A stretch of 64,000 bases of DNA, taken from positions 564,867 to 628,866 of the forward strand of contig VYZB01000135.1 of the NCBI GenBank assembly GCA_013397455.1. The letters are read 5' to 3'. Shown in pieces: positions 1-11,819 of this stretch. Both the position numbers and the translations under genes were made by a program. This stretch comes from Crotophaga sulcirostris. Lineage: Eukaryota; Chordata; Aves; Cuculiformes; Crotophagidae. Below the pieces are notes generated by a model. That model was not told where the DNA came from, did no database searches, and worked only from the letters and a program-made list of their open reading frames with translations. Each line of letters opens with the position of its first letter. Position 1 is the first letter of the stretch.

Positions 1-2287
1 AGCTGCCTCATGCAAAAATACAAGCAGAAACCAGACACAGAGGTGAATTGCCTGAGGGTCTCACATATTTCAAAGCAGAGAAATGTAATGATATCTTAAA
101 GGGATATAGGCAAGCCAAGGAATACCTGTGGCATCTGATTACAATAATAGAAATTCTGCTGAAAGGCTTAGGAAGATTAACAATATTAACCTTGCTTTCT
201 TATTTATTCCATCTTCTTTGATAAGCAAAGCCTCAGTAATCCAATGACAGTGGCTCTAAGACTGTTAGTTGTTGTCACTATTCTCACTTGAAAATAAATA
301 TTTTATATTATTTAAGGTAATGTCTTCACTACACATAGTGACATAATTTTAACTTAGACAAAATCAAAATATGGAACATGAAAGAAGAAGAAACAAGGCA
401 AGACAGCAGCTCAGTGTATTAATTGCAGAGCTTTAAAAGTTCTGGGCCATGGTCAGACTATCATTGCAGAAATAACTGTGACATCCAAAAACTTACTGAT
501 TGTCAAGCCAAGGCTGTTTGCTTACACGGATCAGCAGATGGAAAAGATTGGCATAGATCCTGTTTACAATAAGGGCAAAGTGTGCAAGCAAAAGAAGTCT
601 TATTATTGTTTTCTAAAAGGAGGTCAGCAAACCATGAAGATACCCAAGCAGATTTGGGACGTGTAATAACATCTCTGCTCGGTTAACAAAAAAGCAAAAC
701 CAAACAAAGGTGAGCTCATTGAAAGTAGTCTGCCTGGCCTGTGACACATAGGGTTTTCTGTAGGTTGAGTCTGTGTCTGGGTCACAGATTATGAACCAAA
801 GAGTATAAACAGCAACAGCAGCACATCAGACTGGTGGGTAACAGCACTTGCTGGCATGGATGTGCCTGTAGGCAAGACAACACAGATGCTCGAGATTGCC
901 TGGCGCATGGTCTTCAGCAGCAGTGCAGATCTCCTTGTTCATTTATTATCAGTGATTTGCCCTGTTTTATATAGACAAATATTCTCCTGGCATTTTTTTT
1001 GTGGTGTTTCCTTTTTTTTTTTTGAGCAAAATGCAAACTTAGCTGAAATCTAATTTTGTTGGAAAAGGATTTGGGTGAACTTGCTTAAATAAACTCAACC
1101 CATTTATCAACTGTAGAGTCTGAGCTTTGGCCCCAAAGAAGACTAGCTGATGGTGATATTGAGAGCACTGTGTTTTCAGGTCATTTAATGAGCAACATCA
1201 TGGTTCTGGCATCTTACAGAGTGACTCTGAGGACAGTGTGTTCTGCTACAGTGATCCAGGACCATAATCCCAGTCTGCATTTATCCCCACATCAAATCTG
1301 AGTGGCTCCATCCAGCTCCTTTGGACTGACACTGGTACAAAAGAAATCAAAAAGCAGCTACTTAACTTCTACATTTCCTGACTTTTCAGTACATTTACAA
1401 ATCATAACCTTCCTATTAGTATAAAGTATGTTTTTATACCTAATATTCAGCTATAAATGCCAAAGGATGCCAGACCACAGATCTTGACACAGCATTAGTC
1501 TGCCAAAAGACACAGTAGAACATTTTTACGCAGATGTTGCAGTAACTGATAAATCCACATCGCCTAAAAACATCCAGAATTATTACATGTGGCATCTTTA
1601 AATGTGTCCTGTGCTACATGCTCTTGAGATATTGACCGATTCATTAAGTGAATTCATTATGTGAATTACACGTACTAGCCTTGAGTCTCAAAGTTTTTCC
1701 TTAGACGTCTGTTGTTGAGGGTAGGCACAAGGCACTGATGGCTTTGTTTGGGTCTGAAATAGCTACTCCTGGCTTGTACCATATCTGAAAGGTCCAAGAC
1801 ATTAAGGAATCAGGCACAGGTAGAATCAAAAGGCAGTGAAACATTATATCGGGTAGACTTTAACAGCATTTCCGAGATGAGTCCTGGGACCATTGCAACA
1901 CGATCACTGGGAATTGGATAAGCATGTAGCCAGGTTTCAGGAACTCAGCAGCTTTGCTTTGGTTTCCACCTGCATTTGTCCGTGAGTTTGGTGGAGAAAA
2001 ATGCTCAGGTTTTCCATTTTATCACTTTTCACCAAAAACATGGAAGGGTCTCAATATGTAAATTTGCCAGGAGATGAAAACCTGTCATATGCTTTTGTCC
2101 AGTAGAGCATTTCACAGGGTTTTTTGCCTTTTTTTTTTTCTCTTTTTCTGCCCATTTAGAATGACTGCATCCTTATACACATGCTGTACCACAAACCCAT
2201 CTGACTACATCATCCTAATTATTTAATAGGAGAGAAAGGTAAATAATAGTTCTTTTGCACTGGTGCTCATTTCAGGACCATCTAGGG

Positions 2288-2475
2288 GTCGGCCTGGGGG
2301 CCGAATCCATCCCTCCACCTTGTTTTATCTGTCCCAGCCCCTTGTTTGTACCCGTTGGCAGCACCGAGCTCCTTGTCCCTGCGCTCCTGCCAGTGCTGGG
2401 CACATGTGCAGGGTGTGACGTGTGTTACGCTGCAGGAGCAGGAGAACAGCGGGAGCCAGGAGTTTGACACCCCTG
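2288..2475 (-). mobile_element. hAT (Charlie-like) non-autonomous DNA transposon remnant
   Basis: A GC-rich island in AT-rich intron. Read on the minus strand it begins CAGGGGTGTCAAACTC (complement of 2460-2475), the terminal inverted repeat typical of Charlie-type hAT elements, and it ends in a GGCCCCCAGGCC-type GC-rich segment. Candidate 8-base target duplications flank it: ATCTAGGG at 2280-2287 and GTCTAGGG at 2476-2483, differing at one base and close to the hAT preference nTCTAGAn. The other inverted repeat is not recognisable, so that end is eroded or truncated. The family call rests on recall of the terminal sequence; the TSD is seen directly. Confidence 0.55.
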
Positions 2476-3240
2476 GTCTAGGGCATTGGCACAACAAACT
2501 GGATAAATAAATATTGTGATAGTATTGTGTTTCTTTGTACATTCCTTCAACATAGCTGTTTTAACATGTACAGCATTCACTTCTCAGACCATTATTAAAC
2601 TTGATTTTAAAACTGCAGCAAGAGAACTGCATGGAGAAGAACTGCCACATGGATCACAACTGTTTGCCCATTCCACCTGGAAAACACATGTTCCAATTTT
2701 TCTGCCTATTAGCAGAAGGCATACAAACAAGAATGAGAAAGTTACTAACTGCTTTGAATGCTGTATCACCAATGTATGGATTGATGCTGTACTGTGACAT
2801 AAACCATCTTGAGCAGAATTGTATCGTGTCACAAAAAATGCACCCTTTGCAACCCCACTTCTAGACTAGAGCAAAGTCTAGTAGAGCAGAGCAAGAAAGT
2901 GTAGAACACTATAAAAATACTGCTAATGGAAACGGCAACCTTTGCCGTCTGAGGCTTGGTGATTGCAGCCTGAGCTGCTAACAGGGTGGTTAAACAGCTT
3001 GCCAGTACTGAGTGATTCCAATGCTGTGTGTTTCTGTGGTTGTCAGTGAAAGCACTGATTGCAATAAAGTGATGTGTTGTTAGCAAAATGCTTTAAATGT
3101 TACCTTAAAGGGAGGGCAATTTTAGCAAGGCTTTTCTTTTTCAGTTTGTCATCTGCCAAGCACAGTCATTTTTATAAGGTGCAGGAGGGTAGTCAAGAAA
3201 AGTAAACAAACAAACAAAATTGAAACAAGTGTTTGTGCAT

Positions 3241-3258
3241 ATATGTATGTATGTATGT
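3241..3258. repeat. (ATGT)n microsatellite
   Basis: Short tetranucleotide run in the FBLN1 terminal intron, about four units. Confidence 0.8.
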
Positions 3259-5085
3259 GCATATTAATTGTAGGGGGGAGGGCACTTAAAGTGTATTCAT
3301 CAAATATGGCAAGCAAAGTGAATGTGGTGAAAAGTTTGCAATTTTATTGCATGCTGAAGGTATTAGTTGTTATTTAAACAGGACAATGTCATCATTGCCT
3401 TAGAAAAAGGTGCTGACAGCCTGCATAATCCAACGATTATCTCTTCCATCAGATCTCAAGCCAATGTGTTCATAGGGGACTGATGCAGGAGTTCAGCTGG
3501 GACTCCGGGAAGGCACTGTTGTGCTGCCTGCCTGTGAAACATAATGCCCAGCATGCAGAAGGAATACATCTTAAATAATCCTTTCTTAAACTGTGTATTT
3601 CCTTCTGAATCAAACACCTTGTCAGATAAGTCAGTTGTCAGAAGGAGGTGTCTGAGAAGGGGGTCTCTGCCAGACTCCCTGTGCTTGCTGACTGACCTCA
3701 GGTGTATGTGATTTTGACTTTTTGGGTACATCCTTTCAGATGTGAGCTGTTTGGTAGCTCCCTGCTGTAATAACACCAGACCTAGAAAATAGCTGTGAAG
3801 TGAGAGCGTGTTTACAGTCCGATCCTGAGCCTTTGGAGTCAATGGCAAAGCTCCTTTTGACTTTCCTTTCTGTAGGTCTGAAGCTGTAACAGTATTCTGT
3901 TCAGCCACATCATGTCAAGGCATGATCTTATGGCCCATAAGGGCCTCCCCAGGGTCCTCCCACACACCTTGCCCACAGGCCATGAGCCCCATTTCAGCCT
4001 CATCCCTACCTGAGCTGTGCTGGAAGAAAGCTGGTCTCCAGCTCTATCACAGCTGTGGGTCCCCTTGTTCTGGATCTGCCCCATATGTTGCCTTCCTATT
4101 TTGACTATGGCCCTTGCACCATCACCACAAATTTGCCTGGTGAGTGATCTGGGCCCTTGGTTGAACTCGTCTGCCCCTGGCTGAGGTGGTGGGACAAGCC
4201 CTGGCTGGAGAAGCCCGGCCCTGCCACCCCACTGAGGTCTTCACCACTCAGGCTCCAGCAGTGCCCATCCTGCTGTGGGTGGGCACTGGGGCTCCTCTGT
4301 GTAAAACAAACCAAAAGACTAGAGCCCTAAAAGACACAGATCACTTCTCCTTTCTCACTTCTTTCCTCGTTATCACCCCCAGGTATTGGTGAGGGAATGG
4401 TGACCATCCATGTGAGGAATGACACAGGGACAGATGCTGTGATAGTCCCCCTTTCCTCATTAAACTCACTGGTTTTATTCCAATTGCTTCCAGTAGGTTA
4501 TCCATCTACAATGCAACACACTGTCAATTTACAAATTAGTGTTATCAGATATTTATAGGGAAAGTGTTGATTTTATTGCTGCATCATAATTGCCATTACA
4601 GACAAATTCTACTGTTCCAAATGAAATGTGGTTTTCAACATGATGCCTGAAATTGCATGGCATTCTCAGGTGTGCTTGCCTATGTACTCCTCAGGGCAGT
4701 GTGTGTGCTGGCTCACCTAGGAAAAGTCTCCTTATGTCTTAGTTAAAAAGCAGTGTCACAGACTTTAAGAGTTTATTGCTCTGAATAAAAGGTAAAAAAA
4801 AATCTTATTTCAGGATATATAGTTTTTCTGCCATTAGAGACATTTTAGTGCTCTTTCTAGATTTTCTGCAAGATATTTTGATTCAAAGCTATTCAAAAGT
4901 TACATTTTATTCTTATTTTGCAAACTTTCCTGCAAGCCATTTACAGATCCAAGGGATATAACTTTCCATCAGCAGTACTCAAAATGAAGGGGAATTTTTC
5001 TCTTGCTGAAATGGAGCAAGGTGTAGCTCATCCAGACCCTTCCGATTCCCCTGTTAATCTCAGCAATTTATTTCTGTCCCAACAG

Positions 5086-5225
5086 GTGTAGTTCGCCAGG
5101 TGAGGCCCATTGTTGGACCTTTCCATGCCGTCCTGAAACTGGAGATGAACTACGTCATGGGTGGAGTGGTATCTCATCGTAACATTGTCAATGTTCACAT
5201 CTTTGTCTCTGAGTATTGGTTCTGA
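5086..5225 (+). CDS. FBLN1: FBLN1 last coding exon, fibulin-1D C-terminus
   Basis: Terminal exon of fibulin-1, isoform D. Fibulin-1 is a secreted, calcium-binding glycoprotein of extracellular matrix, basement membranes and blood, with anaphylatoxin modules, a chain of EGF-like repeats and a C-terminal fibulin module (domain III). The exon starts after AACAG; its first two bases (GT) finish a glycine codon, then 45 codons run to TGA at 5223-5225. The peptide opens [20 protein letters not shown] and ends HIFVSEYWF, which I recognise as the fibulin-1D-specific tail; compared with the human tail as I recall it, only about two conservative substitutions are present (V to M in NYVMGG, V to I in HRNIVN). 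The isoform C-specific 3' end is not in the window. Earlier exons lie upstream of position 1. Confidence 0.95.
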
Positions 5226-6100
5226 GAGAGCGTTTAAAATCCCAGACAAGCAAAGCGCTCCAACCTAAATCATTACTACAAACTATTATGTCATATACTT
5301 GTTTGTAAAACCAAATAGTGTTTTTTTGTTTTATTTTTAAATATTTGGTTTATAGTTTAATACAAATAACAAGGTATTATGTTGATTAGACATAGGGTGG
5401 AGCAAATTAAGTGAGCCTGGTGTAGTAGTTATCTGTATAAATAAGTAGTGTGTAAAAGTGCTCAGCTGCCAAGTGGAATTTAAAACTTTTCTAAACGTCT
5501 AGGCAGATTTTAACTATTGCTCCTTGGCCAGATAACCAGAGTGACTGAGGATGTGGAACAAAAGAGATGTCAGAGTTCATTGGGAGGTATATATATATGG
5601 TATCTCTGGATGCAAGAAGTTTGGTACGGATTAGTAATTTCACCTCAATATTAACTACCTTGAAGGATTCAGATTGTCAGAAAGTGCCAAACACTCGCAT
5701 TTTGAATCCCAGTAGGATAACTCTGAATAGGCACCCAGAATTAATCATTTCTAAAAAAGTTTAGCCTAGATATTTAAAAAGAGCCTTTCAGCTACAGCTA
5801 CAAGAGGAAGCGCAAAAGGAATTAGAATTGGTAAGAGACTAACAAGCTTTAGCACGTATTAAAAAAATACTCCTTTTTGTACTTATTATTTGATTGTAAG
5901 ATTGTGTTTGATCCTAATTAAAAAAATACCTCTCATTGCAGTTAACCTTTTATAAGGATAAGGCATATTGCTTAAATCCCAATCTCATCTGTACTCAGCA
6001 ATACATGGGAAACTCAGACCTGTATCTCCTGTCTATTACAGAGTAAAGCTCCATACCTTTTTAGAATTGGTAATAAAATCAGCATATTAAACTGTACGCT
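5226..6100 (+). other. FBLN1: FBLN1 3'UTR (isoform D), end uncertain
   Basis: AU-rich sequence directly after the fibulin-1D stop. Candidate poly(A) signals on the + strand are ATTAAA at 5858-5863 and 5917-5922 and AATAAA at 6072-6077; further AATAAA words occur near 6268 and 6520. Which one is used cannot be told from sequence, so the end given is a guess. Confidence 0.4.
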
Positions 6101-8242
6101 TCCTATGCACCAAACCAAGGCATATGTAATAATATAATGAACCCCTCACAAGTAAATGAATGTTTAATGTATTTCCTGGGCATCAAAGCAATGTATCTTT
6201 TTTTTATTATGGAATAGAAAATGAACAGCTCCATGTTTCTGTTTGTTATGTTTGTTAAGATATGAGGAAATAAAGAAAGTGAAATGGGAAATACTCAAAC
6301 GTATGCTATGATTTCTGCTTACCAAAAAATATCGTATAATATACAAAAATATATCTCCTGCAAGCAAATTAATTAAATGGATATATTACACATTCCCCAC
6401 TCAAAAAAATAGTTGGTTGCTATTTCATCAGTCATTATTGGTGTTAAGCATTTGTCTCTTCTTAACAAAAGCCTCTCAAGCTTAAGGGAATCTTTCCATC
6501 GATCTGAATGATTTTTGAATAAAACTAATAAAGACCATCCTCTCTGATCCATTGGAAATAAAAAAACATAACGACTTTACTGTCTACATACAGAGTCTTC
6601 ATTACATTCTCTGTGGCAGGGAAGCTTTTCTGCCAGCAGCATTCTCACTCCTTAAACGAAAATTTTGTGATAAAATATTCTCATAAATAGAATTTGACTA
6701 AAGGGTACCTTTTTGACAGTATTTGTTCCCCACGCACTTACAAAGCATACAGCCTCCATACATAGCCTGGTTTTCAGGATGCCATCAGCTTAAAACATGT
6801 TCAGTGTTGTTGGTCACCCCCACAGTCCTTATGATTTCAATAAATAGTTACATATTAGCACACAAAAATTCTATGAAGCAGATATATTTATAGCAGGTGA
6901 ACTTCATCATTCAACTAAATAGTGGAGATTTTTGAAAACTCCAGAATGCATGAGATATTGTTGACTTCAAGGATTACTAGCCTACATAATTCCAATTTAG
7001 ATTGGAAAGTAAAATGTTTTATTACTCTAACAGAGGCCAAGAAGATGGAGATGGAAGGCTCTCCTTAAATTGTCAAGTTCTTTTCCTTGCCAGTGTAGTA
7101 AAAATAAGTAGCCTTAGTATAAAAATACAAAACTTGCTTCCATCTGATTTTCTAGACTGTAATTTTTGATCCTTTATTTCCTCTGTAAGTGGTATTTAGT
7201 TGCAGTGGCAAGAACTTTGGGACAGCAGAAATCTAATTTTAGGATAAAGCTGATGAACAAACTAATTTACAGACTCCTTTCTGCAAAGGATAAACCACAC
7301 ACCGCCACACACACATACACTCACACACCCCTCTCTCCTTCTTCTGTCTACATTTATGAGTAAAAATAGGATAGAAGAAGGATTACCACTACTTCCTGGA
7401 AAACTGTTTTCCTACATTATCCCAAATGATCTTTGAAAATTGCAAGCAGCTTTTTAAATAGTCCTGATGTCATATGAGAACATTGATCCAGTAGATAATT
7501 CTATGTTTTGTGTACAATAAAATTAAAGAGTGCTTAGTGCCATGGTCATTGTGACGTGTCTTAACTTTTAATAGCTCAACATAGAAAAACTAGATAATTC
7601 GGTAATCTTCAGTAAAGATTAAATATTTTTCTCATCCAAACTTGTGACAATAAAGCTTCGCTTCATTTGTTGCAAATGGGACAAGGAAACCTATTTGTAA
7701 TTTTTATTGGCAAATCATTAAAGCTGTTCAAGTAGGAGAACATGCTTATGAAATTGTCACTGAGATCCACACACTTTGAGGGCTTTTGCAGCACTCTCTC
7801 TGGATTGATCTAAATACAAATCATTTTAATTGTGGGGAAAGAGAATCACAAGTAAATGAGCATTTAGAAGAAAACAACAAGAACAAGTATAGACTGCTGA
7901 GTGTTCATTAGTCTGCTTTTTAAGAGTCATCTGTTCAGTCATACACAAAATGATATCATGTGCCTTGGAAAAACAATCATACAACATTAAAAGAATGAGT
8001 GATAATAGCACTCAATTACAGATACTACATAGGATCAAATTACCCAATAAACTATCTTATTTGACACTAAATGAGTATGGAGAGACAAAAATCACTCAAA
8101 TAAGCAAAGGCTCACAGGTACTACCCAGATTCCTGATGGGAGGAACAGCAGGTCTTGGATTGTTCTGCCAAAATTCAGGTGTCCTGCATAGGTGTGAAGA
8201 CTTATTGCATGCTACAAGGACTGCTTCTAGGACAAGTATTAT

Positions 8243-8376
8243 AATCATGTAATGGTTTGAGTTGGAAGGGACCTTAAAGATCATCTAGATGCAATCCCCC
8301 TGACATGGGCAGGAACACCTTCCACTAGATAAGGTTGTTCAAAGCCCCATCCAACCTGGCTTTGACTACTTCCAGC
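8243..8376 (-). mobile_element. CR1 LINE 3' fragment
   Basis: Minus-strand copy of the CR1 3' end. It reads AATGGTTTGAGTTGGAAGGG, then ACCTTAAAGATCATCTAGAT, and later GGGCAGGAACACCTTCCACT and CAAAGCCCCATCCAACCTGG, all hallmarks of the reverse-complemented CR1 tail. It is truncated to about 130 bases, as most bird CR1 copies are, and is diverged, so it is an old insertion. Confidence 0.9.
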
Positions 8377-9439
8377 GCAGAAAAAATAGTCTCAGTTATT
8401 TCCAGTGGCATTAGGACAGTTTGTTTGAGCAAGTATTCAGTGTACATAGACTGTTCTGAGTAATCAGGGCCATAGCCTTAGTCAAATAAAATAATAACAT
8501 GGCAGGAATATTTCAGATCAATTTGCTGATAGACTGATCTATTTCTTCAGTTTAAAATTCACTTCCTGATGGATCTGTAATTTATTAGCAGATAGAGAAG
8601 GCAAAATAGCATAGTGTATGTAACCCTAGCATAGCTACTCCTTTTACAGAGGGAAGGCACAACAGCCAAGGACAATAGCAATGAAGAACAAACAAGTATC
8701 GTAAGAGTGTTCTGATCAGTGCATTTGATGTAAAATAGCTGCATAAGCTTGTGTAGTGATGACAAAACTTATTTCATGATTTGGAGACAAATACTGTGTG
8801 CCTTTCCAGGGTAGCTGTCTTAACTACAGTGTATGGTAACTCTTGGAAGCCGCCAGAGACTGACTGTAACACTCCAACACAGCAAATTGCTTGTCAGCAC
8901 TGTGAATACATCCATTATTTGGAGTTCGTGCAGCATTAATGTGTTCCTGTCTCAACCACAAAATCACACTACGCCTGAGTTTGGCCCATGAAAAATATTA
9001 CAGCATCCACTTCGCCCTTCCAGTTCGTGACTGCTTCATTGCTTGAACACGTGCAATCAATCAGTGCTGTGAACATGGCCCTGGTGAAATCTTGCCTTGT
9101 ACAATACAAGGTGGAGTGAAAAGCATGGCCTGAGTTGATTTCTGGAGCAGAATGCATTGCACCAGTGTCACCAACATGTAACAGACTGCACTTTTTATGG
9201 AAGGAGTCTTAATGCAGTTGCGTCCTTACATCCCTGCTGGTGTAAAGGAAATAAACCAGTGATGGTTTCCAGATTAAATACAATAACTCTTTTTAATGAT
9301 CTGTAGTTGAATTAGCAAGCATATGTGGAAGACAGCCCATATTTCAAGCCAGTTCAAAACATGCATACAGGTAAGTGAAGTGAATGCAATTATTATTTAG
9401 TATCTAATCCTGAAGAGTGGCACAAAGCCACCAATTCAA

Positions 9440-9465
9440 CACCAGCTGCCTTATATCAGCTGGTG
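9440..9465. repeat. Inverted repeat, 9-bp perfect arms
   Basis: CACCAGCTG (9440-9448) and CAGCTGGTG (9457-9465) are exact reverse complements separated by 8 bases. Each arm contains a CAGCTG E-box, so this is also a pair of bHLH-type sites 17 bases apart. Confidence 0.7.
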
Positions 9466-11756
9466 CGTAGGTGCCACTGTGAAGACAACTCCTTCCAGGA
9501 CCAAGTGTCAGAAGATGGTTAAATATGCTGTTTATTCCACTGAACACAGAGAACATGTTCTGCTCATCAGTAAATGAGATCTTGCCATCTTTATTTTTTA
9601 AATGAATATCTGTATTTTTGGTCTGTTTGTGAAAATGTTATTGATGCAGAAAATAGTGCCAGCTGCGGCAGAAAAAAAGAGTGAGGACTCTTGGAAACGT
9701 TTTCTGTGAACAACAGCCTCTAGCAATCCTCTTGCAGCATTCCAGTAGCTTGGATTTAGTATTCCATAAAAAGGCTTTTACAGGGATGCTGACACATGAC
9801 TATTCTGTGGTGGTGTTAATCCATAGGATCCATAAGAAAATTTTATACATGTATGTATTAGATGTAGCTTGCTAGGTAGGTTCTGTAAAACAAGAAATCC
9901 TGATGCCTGAGGAGAAATTCACACCTGCTGGAATGGAGAAGGTGTTCATGCCATGACCATATTGCCTTTATCCTTCCCATCTGAGCTTAACGGTTCATCT
10001 CCCAAATCTCTTGATCTTGACACTAGTGAGATCACTAATGCCATAGGACAAGAAACCAACCCCAGGGATGCTGTCTGTGAGATGGACTTTCACAGGTAGG
10101 TAGTCCTTCACAGGAGTTAAACAAAGGATCAGTTCTCTTTGCAATCAGATAGTCTTCTCTCACACGGCTTTCTCCACAGTGGCTGGCTTAGCATCACCCA
10201 GCTGCCTCACATCAGAGCTGGCCTGGAGCACAGGTGGCCAAGCGCCCAGGAGAAGTTGGAGGAAACAGCTGCAGGAGAGGGTTACAGAGAAAGGCCATTA
10301 CATGTTGGTTGTGCTAATTAGAGCTTATGGTGCATTCAGGGCTGTGACAGGACTTGGTACCCTCACAGCTGCCATTACGTGCAAATAAATCTGATGGTAA
10401 TGGATAAATTGAAGACCAAGGAACACGTGAAGGGAGTTGTGACAGACCAGGCAAGTCAGCGCAACTGCTGTCACAGGTTGCTGAGACAAGAGCAACTTGC
10501 ACATTGGCAATAAATAGTATATAAATTCCCTGTGAGTGACTAATCAATATCAGTACAAGGATTTTGAGAAAGAAACATCAGCTACTTTAGCTTTCTTCGA
10601 CGTGAAGTCAAAAATCAGATGTCCTGTGGAGATGTCCTTTGGGTGTCACACAGCATGAGATACTATGGCATTTGAGAACTCACACACAAGTGGGCAATGT
10701 GCGCCAGTTTTGGTGGCCAGATGCACTCTGTCTATCTCCCTGAGGGCTCTGCATCCTTTGACAGCTGGGTTCTCCAGAGGCTGCCTCTGTGGGAAGTCCC
10801 AGGGCTCACAACCCACCGCCTGCAGCAGCCGGTTGATGTACTGGGGCTCAGGGCTGGGCGTTGCCATACATGTGCAATGAGCACAGAATCCTCCACATCC
10901 TCTGCAGCAGTAATTCTCCTTATGTCATGTCACTGTGATTTATTTTCAGAGAGTTTTTGCAAATGTAAAACATTGCTTGCTCTTCCTCTACAGAAATGGC
11001 CGGATGACTGAAAATGTTGGCTTGCTTGAAGTAAGTAGGTGCCTTGTCTGCATTTTGGCTTTGTCTAAATGAGATTGTAAAGCATTTGGAAAATGATCTT
11101 GTCTTTCGTATATAATCTTAATGCAGTATTAGATCAGTACAAAAGCAAGAGTTAATGTAGCAAATTGCTTGGTTGTTCCCACCCTCCCACATATGTATTT
11201 CACTTAAATTTTTTTTGCTAGTGAATTGTGAAGATAGTATTTATAAGAACAGCAGGAAAAATATTCCTGTAGTGGAAAAACTGCACTTTTATCTACTTTT
11301 TGCATAATGATCTAGAGCATCTTAAAAGAAGCAAACAATGCTAAGGATAGCAGAACAACTTTTTTTTGGAAGTTCAAAATGAATCTGAGGTAGTTCCAAG
11401 CAGAATTTTAGACAAGGCTGTTGGAATTCATAAATAAATGTGCTCCTTAGTATTATTTTCTTTTTACTTTTTGAGAAAACAAAAATCTGCATATATCAGC
11501 ATTCTGCAGTTTTTTCGTACTGTCTTCATATTATGTCTTCGCATTTGAAAGGTTTTTGTTTTCTATAGCAAGGTCTGAGTTTGGGTCTATTGGCTGTCAC
11601 TTATCTTTTTGTTTTTAGTATGTTTAGCACCCAGTCAGAACTAATTAAACTTATTCCTTTTTATTTGTGGGAAAGGCTATCTCTCTGAAAGGAAATTAAA
11701 AAAAAAAATCCTTCTCTTCCCTAAGTTGGGATTTTTGCTGGCTCTTTAAAAGATGT

Positions 11757-11819
11757 CAGCTGAGGTCTCCTAGGGATGCTCATTCCAAGGGCGTGCAGTC
11801 AGTCACCCTCAAAAATAGC
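11757..11819. promoter_or_regulatory. Candidate muscle-type regulatory cluster
   Basis: Within about 60 bases lie a CAGCTG E-box (11757-11762), a CATTCC MCAT/TEAD-type site (11781-11786) and a CTCAAAAATAGC MEF2-like site (11808-11819). Such combinations are known from muscle and smooth-muscle enhancers, but each motif is short and the cluster could arise by chance. No function is shown by the sequence alone. Confidence 0.2.

Larger units (their letters stand above)
1..5085 (+). other. FBLN1: FBLN1 terminal intron (3' part)
   Basis: This stretch lies upstream of the last fibulin-1D exon and ends in a good acceptor (pyrimidine-rich tract, then AACAG at 5081-5085). I looked for the preceding fibulin-1D exon, which encodes the start of the D-specific C-terminal domain, and did not find it, so the intron starts outside the window. 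The intron holds a short GC-rich hAT-like element near 2.3-2.5 kb and a small ATGT repeat at 3241-3258. The short open frames inside it (for example 478-666 on + and 3456-3908 on -) match no family I know and look like chance. Confidence 0.8.

Noticed and set aside
478..666. 62-codon + strand ORF in the FBLN1 intron
   Set aside because: Checked as a possible fibulin-1 exon; the peptide does not fit the fibulin-1D C-terminal region.
3456..3908. 150-codon minus-strand ORF in the FBLN1 intron
   Set aside because: No recognisable domain, splice support or homologue; compatible with chance.
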